From Apostichopus japonicus (Eukaryota > Echinodermata > Holothuroidea > Aspidochirotida > Stichopodidae), in assembly GCF_037975245.1 (NCBI RefSeq), contig NC_092561.1, positions 1,278,501 to 1,342,500 on the forward strand: 64,000 bases of DNA, read 5' to 3'. The notes below the pieces were generated by a model. The model did not search any database. It was given only the letters and a program-made list of their open reading frames with translations, and was not told where the DNA came from. This document shows, in pieces, positions 38,604-59,818 of the stretch; within the stretch, counting starts at the first letter, position 1, and each line of letters opens with the position of its first letter. A program made the position numbers and the translations under genes.

Positions 38604-39595
38604 ATAATATCGTCTTTTCAAAACCTATATTAAGGGTGCGTAGTGTAGTTGTTGAATTATTATGATTTATAATACAATGGATTTATATTAACATTTACAA
38701 TATCAACAACTTTGGTACGATCCACCTATTTAGTAGAGTTCTTTGGTATTTGTCTTTTACATTATTAATTATAAATAATTTGCTTTATATTCCAAACATA
38801 AACGTGAGGATTTATTCATAAAAGTCCAAAAGCCTAACACACGCATTCCGTATGTGAGTAAATACAATCCACTCATCAAATCCGTGTCAAATATCCCCCC
38901 ATGTTACCCCGGGCACTGTGGTTGAAATTCCCAATGCTGACTATGGTCTAAAACCCTTCTCTCTTTTGTGATGCAGCAATGTCATTAACATACTCTATTG
39001 CGTTCTTTTTAAAGAGGGCAATTATGAAGGTGAAACAGGTTCTCGGTTACGCTTAAGTTTTAATAATTCCAAAAATATAAATTCGTGATAATTTTGCAGG
39101 ATTTCCCGTTTCCGAATATTTCAATCGGCATTCTCTCAAAAACCTAAAATGTATTTAATTACTTCTAACTTCAAAATTGTAACTAAACGTTAACGTAAAC
39201 GGAAAGAAAACGATTCGTATTAAGTCTCACATCACCGGGCTCAAAAAAGAGTTGGGACCCCTAAACAACTATACCAGTTCCACAAACTTATCTAATCCGT
39301 TTTAATATACGTTGCTCCTTAATCTGCTTCCTGTATAGTCATGGTTTATTTGGTATTTCCATCAGTGCCTCTCGAACTTAGCTAGCGTCATACTATCATT
39401 GAGTTACACTTTGTACTTTCATTCCACTGCCAAGTATTGCTGACGGAGGTCCCAGGGGAACCGAACATTTCAATATATTTTCTAAAACAGTACTCTTTAT
39501 TTGTCAATTATGAGTCATATCTTATATCCCTGCTTTTTTTCCTCATAAAAATAACAATAATAATAATAATTATCATAATAATTATAATAATAATT

Positions 39596-39628
<33 letters not shown>

Positions 39629-41454
39629 GTGGAGAGCGAGACGGATAGGGGTGGAGGAGTGGAGAGAGAGGGGAGAGAGTGGACAGGGAACCTCCGTAGC
39701 TTTGTATCTGATATCTGGTGGTACTTTATCGTATCACGCTGTGAGGAATATATCACGGTAGGCTAGTAGGCCTACATGTTGCCTCCAGACACGATGCAAA
39801 TGAAATTTAAGTAAAACTTCAGGGTTATGTTTCCCCTCATAACAAATGGATAGTAAATTAATGGTAAATTAATAAAAGGGAAGAAATGGTTTGCAGCACA
39901 CACACACAAACAACACATACATATTAAAACACGGGCACATACTCAGAAACCTAATTATCTATAATAAAGATCGCGAGGGAGTTGCATGGTTCGGTAGAAG
40001 ACACAAATTTAGACTGTAGACTTAACTCACGCTTTGAGACTACTATAGGACATAATTTGAACGCCATCCCCATCGGTCCTTTAACGATACGTCTCTCAAG
40101 TTTCAGTTACAGTCAAGAATCAACATGATTTTACCCTGTCTATTCCATTTTCCATAAATTAGAGAGAGAGAGAGAGAGAGAGACAAAATAATTTGGAAAA
40201 AAGCCACTCAGGAATAAAACTGGTCACAAAAATCAAATTTCTATCACCATGGCAACCTTACCAAAACCGCTAACGCAATGCTCAGTTGCATTAACTGCGC
40301 AAGACGTGACAGTTTTATCAGGCACCCAGTGAAATGCTGTAGGGCTTCCGGATTGTGAAAATTTCAAAGATCTTACTATAGTCTTGCATTGTTAGCACAA
40401 TCGCTCCGAACAGAAAATGTTTGTAAAACAAAAATTCGATTTGAAATATTACATCGTTTTTCAAACTGAAATTGAGCCCATGCAGATGGCATACAGGATT
40501 TGATCAACTGAAGAACGGGGCTGTGACCCAAAGGTTCTTGAAGCCAACTCCCATGTAGCGGAAGGGGCGGGCGATTAAGGGGTGCACCCCCACGGCAAGG
40601 AAAAGACAAAAAATTACGTGTGTGGAAATAACTACTTTTAATTTTGTGTGAGGTTGAATTAAATGGGTACACACTAACCCCCGGTCCACCCTAAATCCGT
40701 GCCTGAATTTCTAACTATTTGAGATTAGTTATAGAAATAGAGGCTTATTTAACACACAACATCTGAAAGCTTGAGAGGGAATTTACGAGTTCTTAGCATT
40801 CTTTTGACCGATCTAGAAATGCTGTCGTTCGACTTTCTAAAAGTACAAATTCACGCAATACCAAACCAACCGAATGCTACAGAAACGAACGGAAAGTAAT
40901 TAAGGTGAGGGTCGTTCTTATAGATATAACAATAAAGTATATGTGACACTATCAAGGATATTTACAAAGTGCAAATCAGTGCCTGGTGAAATATTGAATC
41001 ATTCCAAGCGAGATGGTTTGGAAACTTTGGATACACTTATGTTTCTTACAATTGGTCCAGCAAATGACTTTGGTAGATTTCGGAAAATTACATATATCGC
41101 CCAACCATATCTTCGTGTCCACAGCAACGCTTTTTATAGATAGTGTCGTGTGCAAATTGTGTAATTCGTGTGCATAATGCTGGAAGAGTACTGATTTGTT
41201 TTTTGGTTGCAAAATGTAGTGAAATATTCGGTCCCCCTGGGACCTTCTCCAGCAAATGGCTGGAGATAAAATGAAAAGTATATACACAAGTAACTGGAAC
41301 ATAGAAGTTTAAGGAGTGAGAATAATACAGATAATCTGAAGATAATCTGATAATCTTTTGGGTGTATAAGGTTTCCCTTTCTAAGTGAATCGTGACACAT
41401 ATGATGATCATCACGCAGTCACACACACACACGCACGCATGTGTTTGTGTTTCA

Positions 41455-41611
41455 TTCAGACCGAGGACCCCATTGTATTTTCCATTGTTCAAATCCACGT
41501 ACCCTAACTTTAACAATACCCCATACAATAGAATTCTTCCGAGGACGTGGTGATTCTTTAGAAATCACAACCGAGGACCTGAAATTCTTTTGTTCAAGTC
41601 CTCGGTCAGAT
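41455..41611. mobile_element. Short inverted-repeat element with cagaccgaggac ends
   Basis: The left end has cagaccgaggac and the right end its near reverse complement gtcctcggtcag, about 155 bp apart. Two further ccgaggac copies lie inside. No target duplication was identified. Confidence 0.4.
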
Positions 41612-41650
41612 AGCAAAACAAAACAAACGCACCCACACACACACATACAC

Positions 41651-41782
<132 letters not shown>

Positions 41783-42258
41783 TAGATAGTGTTTAAATGA
41801 GAGTAATGAATATATTATAGTTCTACATATCCGCGTAATTGAGTGCCGTGTGCAAATTCCATCTTCAGTTGCTCAATTTCTGATAGGTGAGATGAAACTA
41901 TGCTGTTTCAATTCAGAAATCGTTGGTAACGAAGTAATAAAAAGAAATTTGATGGGAAAACTTCATATTTTGCTGGATTTACTTCGACAGCAAATGAAAT
42001 ACAAACATCATAATTGAACATCGATTTTTTTTTGTGTCACGAAAGTGAAGTATAACTTAGTTATTAAAACAGCTAAGTTTATACTTTATGTAAATTTATA
42101 CGATTTCAACAGATATTGTTTTAATAAAATGAATTCGTCTCGAATTTTTTAAAGAACTTCAAGATTCGCATTGAAGTATAGCTTTGTTGATTCACGTCTA
42201 TGGTTAGACGAGATTTTCATTTACAAAGAAAGCAGACGGACGGACAGACAAACAGATA

Positions 42259-51935
<9,677 letters not shown>

Positions 51936-54900
51936 CGTTATGATTTAGAAATGTATGTTTACAATTATGTATTTTATGTAGATATAGATATGAATATTCA
52001 ATGCACAGTAATTAACTTTATCATGTACATATAAGTATGACAAGTGGCTCGACACGAAACAGCATAAATTACTGAAACTCGAAGGAAGGGGGAAAGGATG
52101 TGTTCTCATGTGGGAAAACTGAACCATTTCCCACATGAAAAACGTGGATAACCGAAAACTAACCGATCAAAGAAATTTGTAAAGAAAAGAATGGCGAAAC
52201 CATCAGTTTTGTATACTGAGATAATTTCAAGAATTTGTGCAAACATTTAAATAAGGAAATTTTGCCTTGCTTTCGACTGTTTTGACTCGAGATCCTGCAA
52301 GTTGAAATCTAGTACCAACTTCAGGCGGAATTATATCAAAAGTAACAGTGGAATCACGTAATTGAAGGGGCGGGGGGGGGGGGGGGAGAACAATAAACCA
52401 AAGAGAAATCAAAGAGGTCACTATTGTTCTGTTAGCTATGTGAAGATACCGTATACTATTCTACTTTAATGTACACTTAAAGCACAGTTCGTAAATGTTT
52501 GAATGATTTTGAAATTTTCGATCAAAAAATTACCCATAGTTCAAGCACTACCATTAACCTGTAAATAACCTTTACAAATTGTATTGATGTTTTCAACCCG
52601 AAGAAAAAAAACAAGGATTGACATAACTAAGCATTTTTTTCCCGACTTCGGGCCTATGTATTTGTTCGTTATTTGCACGTTATCTATTAATAGTGCGCAT
52701 GCTCGTTTGTAGTCATTCTGACCAATGCCGGATTTAGGACGGTGCCACAGGGGCGGTAGCCCCTAGCCCACCGGGTCCACCCCTTCACACCCCCCCCCCC
52801 CCCACACGTTACCGTATACCACCCAATCCCTCATTATGTATATATTTATTATGGCTGCAATGTTATAATCTTACTACTGAACAATATTATTGTATTTTGC
52901 GTGGAAAGAAGATGCTTTATTAAGTGTTCTCGAAATAAAAATTTCCTTGAGAGCTTGAGAACACACCCCCCCCCCCCCAACCCTGCCCACCCAAAAAATT
53001 CAATGGCTGAAACAAAAGGCATCAGTGAAGGAAGAGTTCGCAATGGTGCCAATATATTAAGCACTGCATGGGGCATAATTTGCCGCTAAGGAGTTCAACC
53101 CCATATTACCTTTCGGGCACGCATACATTACCACATTACCTGAGTGTAGAGAAATATTGTGGACCAAATGGTTTTCGCGGATGGACTTAAATCAGTGCAA
53201 GGGCTGGATTTTACCCATGGGCAGCTATAGTGATTACCCAGCCCAGTGTAAATTCAGCAAGCGTTTTTTTTCAGACAGGCTGATTTTACACAAGTGGTCG
53301 TTCTTCGATTCTACCCGATATACCCCCTCCCGTCCCCTACCTCCCACCACACCCTCTCCTTCGGACCACAAAGCAACCGAAATGTCTCTGATATTACACC
53401 GTTAATAAATCACGTGCCGTTATTTCAAAACATGTTCTGAATTGGATTCCATGTTTATTGTTCTCGTTTCTTTGTCCTCCTGTTTCTTCCGCTCTGTCTT
53501 TCTTAATTTCCTTTTTAATATTACTTTTTTTCTTCGTCTTTTTTATACTAACCGTTGGAGGAAAATTCACATGGCTGGAAACTATAGCTAACTTCACATA
53601 TTGTGTTATTGTTCAAAAAGGAACTCAATGTCTCTATTGTAATTTAATCGTGTTCCCAATTACAGGGCAATTTCCCCAAAACCTTAAAATACTTCAAAAC
53701 AGATGGCGTGATCGAGAAATGTTAACAATGCACTAACAATTTAATTAACAATCACTGCACTTGAGTTAAAGTGTTTAATTATATTTAAATATGTAGAACA
53801 CAGAAGAACTTTCTTTCCTACAATGTTATTTTCCTTGCGAATGATTTAGTTAAAAATGTCGATCGGTCAATTGCAATAAGTTGATGACGTTGTTGACGTT
53901 TTCATACACAACTTTTTTTTTGTTTTATTGCTTGTCCAAGGTGAAACTTAATCTAACCTTCCCCCCAAATATATGTCAGATTTCAGCAAAAATGGTAACA
54001 CAAGGCCAAACTTTTACATTTTCTTGAAAGTTTATCGCCATACTTCGTTTCACCGAAAGAGTATTATCTTTCCGCTTATTAATATCATCAAGAAAATCGG
54101 CATGAATAAAAACACTCAAAAGGTAGAATTATAGAGAGACACTTTCCGAAGTGTGTTTCAAACACAGCTTGTATAATTTGATAATGCCAAGCTCGTGTCT
54201 TTTCTTTCTTTTTTTCTTGTCAAAATCTGAAGGCGTTTTTCTGACCTCATTTTTGTGAACTCTCTTTTTTTATGAAAGGTTTCACACCTTCATACTCTTT
54301 TGAGATCCCCACCCCCCCCCCCTTTTAAAGTATGACCTAAGTCATAATTTTAGTCTTGATATGTATCATTGTGCCATTCATATTTCTATAGAAATTCATG
54401 TTTTCAAGGGAAACTGATGATAACGTAACTCCTCAACAAAGGTTTTGAAAGTTAATTTAAATTAGTGGAGTAGCCAGGGGGGCTATCCCCAGTGACGACT
54501 AAGCGGGGTATGGTCCAACCCAGGTACCAGTCAAGGGGGTGCCATGCAACGGCCCCACCCCCCTCATATAATCAGTTCAAAGCTTTGGCCAAAGGACGGC
54601 ATCCCTTGCACGGGGTAACAAAGGAACGATCCGTCCCGGGTGCCAACTATTCTGAGTATGCCACTGGTGATCCCCCAATATCTGTCAGCTCCGTTCCCCA
54701 GCCCCCCCCCCAAAATATCAGAATTATTTCTTTTTAGAAAGTAGGTCATGCCTGCCTTTCTCCACCCCTAGAAAGTCGCCCTGATGTTACTACATTCTTT
54801 TATTAATGGTACCGTAATAACTTAACCAAAACATCTTACTTACTTTACAGACAGGCCACCTCTTGGGTGACATTCGAGACAATTTGCCCTTGATAACATT

Positions 54901-55902
54901 TAAAAGTGAAAACATTTTGAGACCATAATAGATTTGTTTCTGTTTCTGAGTTTTCTGTTGCAACCGAGAAACTGATCAAATGGGTAAGTACGTAAGAATT
55001 GGAACCTCTGTCATTGATAAGATGAAGATGTTTAAAAGGAAATTTCTCAAAATTTATTACAAAATGTGGTTTAAAAGCACCTTTTTTTTTCCTTCTTTTT
55101 TTGTGTAACAGTTTGATAAATATCACAATAAATATTTGTCCCTTAAGTTATCCTACAAACGAGCATGCTTGTAAAGTATATTATTATTTATATATGCCTG
55201 AAAGCAGAGAGTGCTGCAAAACAAAATTCGCGGTATGCGTAACAGACGCAAACTTGAGGCAGCAGCGACATGAAATGGGAACAGACGCCACTAACCGGCC
55301 TAGAAGAGTACACCTTCGGTTAATAAAGATGGTCATTAAGAAACGTACCCCTCCCCCCCCCCCCTCTCCCCTTTTGGTAAGGTTGAATAGTAATATACAA
55401 AAGTTCACCGGTAATTTCACGGCATATTAATGACGATATATGATAAACATCTTCCCTTAAACCGGTACAGTATTTCGGCGAGTGGTTGGGTGGGGGGTGG
55501 GTTGGAGGATGAAAATGGAAAATGAAACTGAATTCTTCGATATATTTCTCCCGCCAGAAAAAATACACAGAAACTACTCGGAAACTCACTTGATGTTTTC
55601 TCACTTGTTTTTCTATTAATTTTAATGAATATGAGGGTACGATTTACATAACCGTTTATAAATAATACAAAATTACAAAGCAATACTAAATACAATAACT
55701 AAACATATGCACATACAAACAGAATTCTGTGCAATATGTAGAACAGCCTTTATCGCTTTCAAGAGTAAGTGCCACTGTTCGATGCTTAGATTAAGCTCCA
55801 GGAGAATAATGCCAACCGGGCCCCGATACTTGAAGTTTTCATAATTTATGGTAAATTCAATGAACAATTATGACTTTATTTACCTGAATATTTTTTACCT
55901 CT
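51936..55902. other. Intergenic region downstream of the GPCR
   Basis: Probable GPCR 3' UTR first, with AATAAA near 52391. Then AT-rich sequence with many C/G runs (52371, 52790, 52965, 54312, 54702, 55349) and hAT-end-like fragments at 52725-52800 and 54465-54675, for which no matching ends could be found. No gene recognised. Confidence 0.6.

Positions 55903-55967
<65 letters not shown>
55903..55967. repeat. (TA)n microsatellite
   Basis: About 65 bp of TA abutting the SINE at 55968. Confidence 0.95.
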
Positions 55968-55970
<3 letters not shown>

Positions 55971-56120
55971 GAAAATCGTAATGAGTTGGAAAATCAAGAA
56001 CAGTGAAAAAACTTTCAGCCTCCACCGGGATTCGAACCACGGGCCTCCCGCTCTGTACGCGGACACCCTAACCACTAGGCTATGGACGCTGATTGTATGT
56101 CCAGAGGTTCGAAACCGGTA
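55968..56120 (-). repeat. tRNA-derived SINE between two (TA)n tracts
   Basis: Third copy of the family. The tRNA-like head is 56089 down to 56018. The body and the ccggtttcgaacctctgga flank match the array copies. It sits between (TA)n at 55903-55967 and TA-rich repeats from 56119, so it is outside the array and was mobilised independently. Confidence 0.72.
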
Positions 56121-56136
56121 TATATACATATATATA

Positions 56137-56233
<97 letters not shown>

Positions 56234-56258
56234 TCATATATATATATATATATATATG
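56119..56258. repeat. TA-rich microsatellite with CATA/TTCA interruptions
   Basis: About 140 bp, followed by (TG)n at about 56260-56285. Confidence 0.95.
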
Positions 56259-56881
56259 TCTGTGTGTCTTTGTGTGTGTGTGTGTAATTATAAAGAATAG
56301 CAAATAATCGTCTCCATGCATGCTGTAGCCTGCTTGATCATAACAATCACTGAAAAATACAAACGCCATTGTTCATAGACAAATTCACGACAAAAAAAAA
56401 TCAAATGTTATGATAAGCAGAAAATTTTCATTGTATCTACTTTGTTTTGCATCCTGTTTTTTCTTTTCCCCTTTTATTTTATTAATAAGGTATCTCCGAT
56501 CTTTCCGAGTGAGAAAAGGCAGATATTTTTCCCTTGATGCATATTTCTATTAACTCACTGCTGATAAAAAAGAAAAGAACCCGAATCATTGTAATTAAGG
56601 TATACATATTGCTATTTTCTTGACTTAATTCAAAGAGGTCTTGTCGCTATGGAAACAAATATATTTGCACAAATATCAGTACTTTATGACATTTTAAAAT
56701 CAATCTGATGTTGGTTTTAAAAGAATTGGGAAAGACTTATTACAGCTTTCGTGGAGTTTTCCAAATATCGGCTAATACAAAAACTCATATATATATGTAC
56801 GTTACTACGGAAGACACAATTGGTACTTCATAAACCGGAAAAAACAGCAATTTCTGAATACTACTGGTTTAACAAAAAAGA

Positions 56882-57352
56882 CATGTACGGAAGCATAGAA
56901 GGGACATTGCATTGACGAGTTACCAACTTGACAAAACCACAATTATCTGCAAATTGACGCGTTGACGAGATGGTAACGTGACAAAATTCAGAAAATTGAC
57001 GTTTTGACGAGATAACGGATGTCGTCAATGCATCAATTTTCTGCAAATTGACGAGTTGCACACTTACTACCATCTCGACAAAATGACAAAAATCAGAAAA
57101 TTGATGCATTGACGAGATCCGTTATTTCGTCAACTCGTCAATTTTCTGAATTTTGTCATCTTGTCGAGATGGTAGTAAGTGTGCAACTCGTCAATTTGCA
57201 GAAAATTGTTGCATTGACGAGATCCGTTATCTCGTCAAAACGTCAATTTTGTCACGTTACCATCTCGTCAACTCGTCAATTTGCAGATAATTGTGGTTTT
57301 GTCAAGTTGGTAACTCGTCAATGCAATGTCCCTTCTACGCTTCCGTAGACAT
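56882..57352. repeat. 470 bp near-perfect foldback palindrome
   Basis: The left arm (56882-57116) and right arm (57118-57352) are reverse complements with few mismatches and one 9 bp indel. They start catgtacggaag and, in reverse complement, catgtctacggaag. The arms are built from shorter repeats of ttgacgag and its complement ctcgtcaa, so it has palindromic structure at two scales. Both strands give almost the same spurious frames. It could be a foldback/MITE-type element. No target duplication was identified. Confidence 0.9.
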
Positions 57353-57976
57353 GAAATTGACATTAACGAAGAATGAAAGAAAAACATGCAATATAAAAAA
57401 TAAAAAATAAATCCTCGCCACATCTATACTTTAATATGTCAACGAAACATGCTCTACCGTGGTTTACAAATCTAAATTCTTAGGATTAAATCATCACTGT
57501 TGCTTTATTATCAAGTCAACTCATTTTACTGTCATTTTCATAAATCAAGAAAAATCTCAAAAACTTTGTAATATTTGACTCAGTTTTAAAGTAAAATCAA
57601 TGTGTGTTGCAACACGAATGTAGGCCTAATGATTTATAATTTATGATATGTTAATGTTGAAATAAAATCCACAAAATTCTACTAGGTCGATCTGAACCAT
57701 ACTTTAGCGAATACAAAATTTTCGCGGTATTTTAATATTCATCAGTCTTGGCATTGACCTTTTGAATATTCATTATTCTTGTTTCTGCTTCATAAATAAA
57801 TATATTATGCCTTTTCATGAAATTTGAATACACAAGAATTACATGAGGAGTTTCGAATTGCACATTCCGTGTTAGGCTCTCAAAGCTGTAGACCCTGTTT
57901 GAAAAAAATTGAATATTCATCAACAGATGAGGTCTACATGTCATGAATAAACATGAGGGGCATTACATCTGCAGAC

Positions 57977-58212
57977 AGTTGGGACAATTTCCTAATACTA
58001 ATGCCTCTCTAAACTGTCCTCCCATATCATGCTTCAAAGCACTTGTCCTGAGAGTACAAACAGTTCCTAACCATTATCATGCTTTGAAGCACTCATACAA
58101 ACAGTTCCTAACCTTTATCTGCCAAACACATGATATTCATATTGTTCATACTGACAATACAAGTGTTTTGAAGCAGGACATGAAAGTACAGTATAGGAAA
58201 ATTGTCCAAACT
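57977..58212. mobile_element. Inverted-repeat (MITE-like) element
   Basis: The left end agttgggacaatttccta and the reverse complement of the right end, agtttggacaattttccta, match with one substitution and one indel. A second inner inverted pair (tgcttcaaagcacttg at 58029 and its near complement at about 58160) lies in matching order. The left arm also contains a ~48 bp direct duplication with acaaacagttcctaacc. Confidence 0.6.
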
Positions 58213-58448
58213 TGGTGATCTCTTTGAGTCATATTGCACATACCCAATCAGAACACACTGTCTCGGTGCTATGCAACCAAATTAACATATTCATTAGCAT
58301 TTCTTAAATGTTACATTTAACCATATGATCATATAACCCACTATAACGTGCGTACCCATCGACCCTCTATGCTGCTAAAATTTGCATATTCATAAGCACT
58401 CTCAGATGTCACAATAACCTATCAAATTCAGCAATTTACTGTAACTTG

Positions 58449-58449
58449 T

Positions 58450-58504
<55 letters not shown>
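58449..58504. repeat. (TA)n microsatellite at the end of the paraoxonase gene
   Basis: It ends three bases from the paraoxonase stop codon, so it lies at the start of the 3' UTR. Confidence 0.95.
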
Positions 58505-58506
<2 letters not shown>

Positions 58507-58507
58507 A

Positions 58508-59650
58508 TCAACCCTTCAGGTCACAATAAACAGTCCTATCAGTGACAGAGCCGATTAGAAGAGCATCTCCATATACGACAGCAGTCGACGACTGTGAGAT
58601 CAGTTCTCCGTCATCAGCAAAGAGTTCAATGGTTCTGGTGGCAATGTACCGTTTATCAGGGTCCAAGCTTTTAGAAGTGAGTCTGAGAACCTGTTTAAAT
58701 GACAGAGTAGAAGATCACTGTAAACAAGTTTGACACAGATTAAACTAATAAGAAGAAGGAAGGGCCTCTTAGAGAGGGGGCAACTTAAGTTATCTCACCA
58801 GAAATCAGTCAACTCTTGACTACTGGACAATCCATACAAATTAATGCTGTATGCAGGAGTTGCAAGCGGGGTCTCGCTCCTGTTTGAGGTCTTAATAAAT
58901 TAGTGGTTCATTTCATTCAGAGTATCAAAAAAGAAGGGAGAAAAAATGCAATTTTAGTATATTATGAAATTGAGAATTGATAGTTCTCTATCCCATTATT
59001 TCCAGGGTGACTTGGCTGTAGCCTCCCACTGAGCTTTCCTCTTATCAGGTTTCCCTGGATGAACATTGACAAAACTTAGAAAAATGTCCAGTCCAGTCTC
59101 TGTTACAAGTTTTAGTTAGTTAAATATTACTCTCTTTTTTTAATAAGCAAATTACCCAAATTGTCATTTAGTTCGAATTCATCGTTTTAAGTTAAGTTAT
59201 ACAGAGTCAAACTTTTAGTTTGTATCAAATGTTTTCTCTGATTTGTTATTACCATGGAAACTCCCGTTAGACTAACCATGAGATGGATGGCTTCATTTAA
59301 GAGTGCAGTGACATAGATAAGTAGTTAGGAGCTGAATAGGGGAGGAAAGAGGGAGTGCAAGGCGATGGCTCACCAAGCTAAGAGGTATAAATGTTCAAAT
59401 ATCCTTCTGTGTTTTTCTTTCTCCTACAAACTTAAGCATAATGACAACTCACAATCCATTGCAACAAGCCCCATTTGCAAGATAGCAACATACCTGAGCA
59501 GCACCTCTCTCCCCGAAATTAGAGACTGATTTAAAGACTTGATGCCATACTGGGAAGCAGCTAACGATCAGATCTCCAGTCGAGGAGTCGATGGTGATAT
59601 CATCAGGAGCGGTCCCGAGATTAATTTTCTATGAAGAATTATGAAAACAT

Positions 59651-59702
<52 letters not shown>

Positions 59703-59776
59703 ACATGGTCAACCTATCATGTAATTTACAGCATGGTTTTACTCAAGTTTCACGCCTGCACAGCGATCATCAGACA

Positions 59777-59818
<42 letters not shown>

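Larger units (their letters stand above)
31570..38882 (+). repeat. Sulfotransferase tandem array, unit 5 (terminal, truncated)
   Basis: The last unit. Homology to the other units stops abruptly at about 38,882, inside the relic sulfotransferase C-terminus, and the final ~160 bp seen in other units are missing. It also lacks the endonuclease half of the intron 1 retroelement and the 3'-flank duplication. It keeps the SINE and a (TCTG)n tract in intron 2. Confidence 0.9.

Noticed and set aside
54465-54675. Possible hAT element between tagtggagtagccagg and gagtatgccactg
   Set aside because: The flanks show no target duplication and the inverted repeats match at only a few positions.
56018-56089. 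Possible tRNA gene, minus strand
   Set aside because: A/B boxes are present, but stem mismatches, odd anticodon loops and repeated flanks in three places fit a SINE head better.
56861-57348. Similar frames on both strands (FCHFVEMVVSVQLVNLQK)
   Set aside because: They mirror each other because the DNA is a palindrome. No independent coding evidence.
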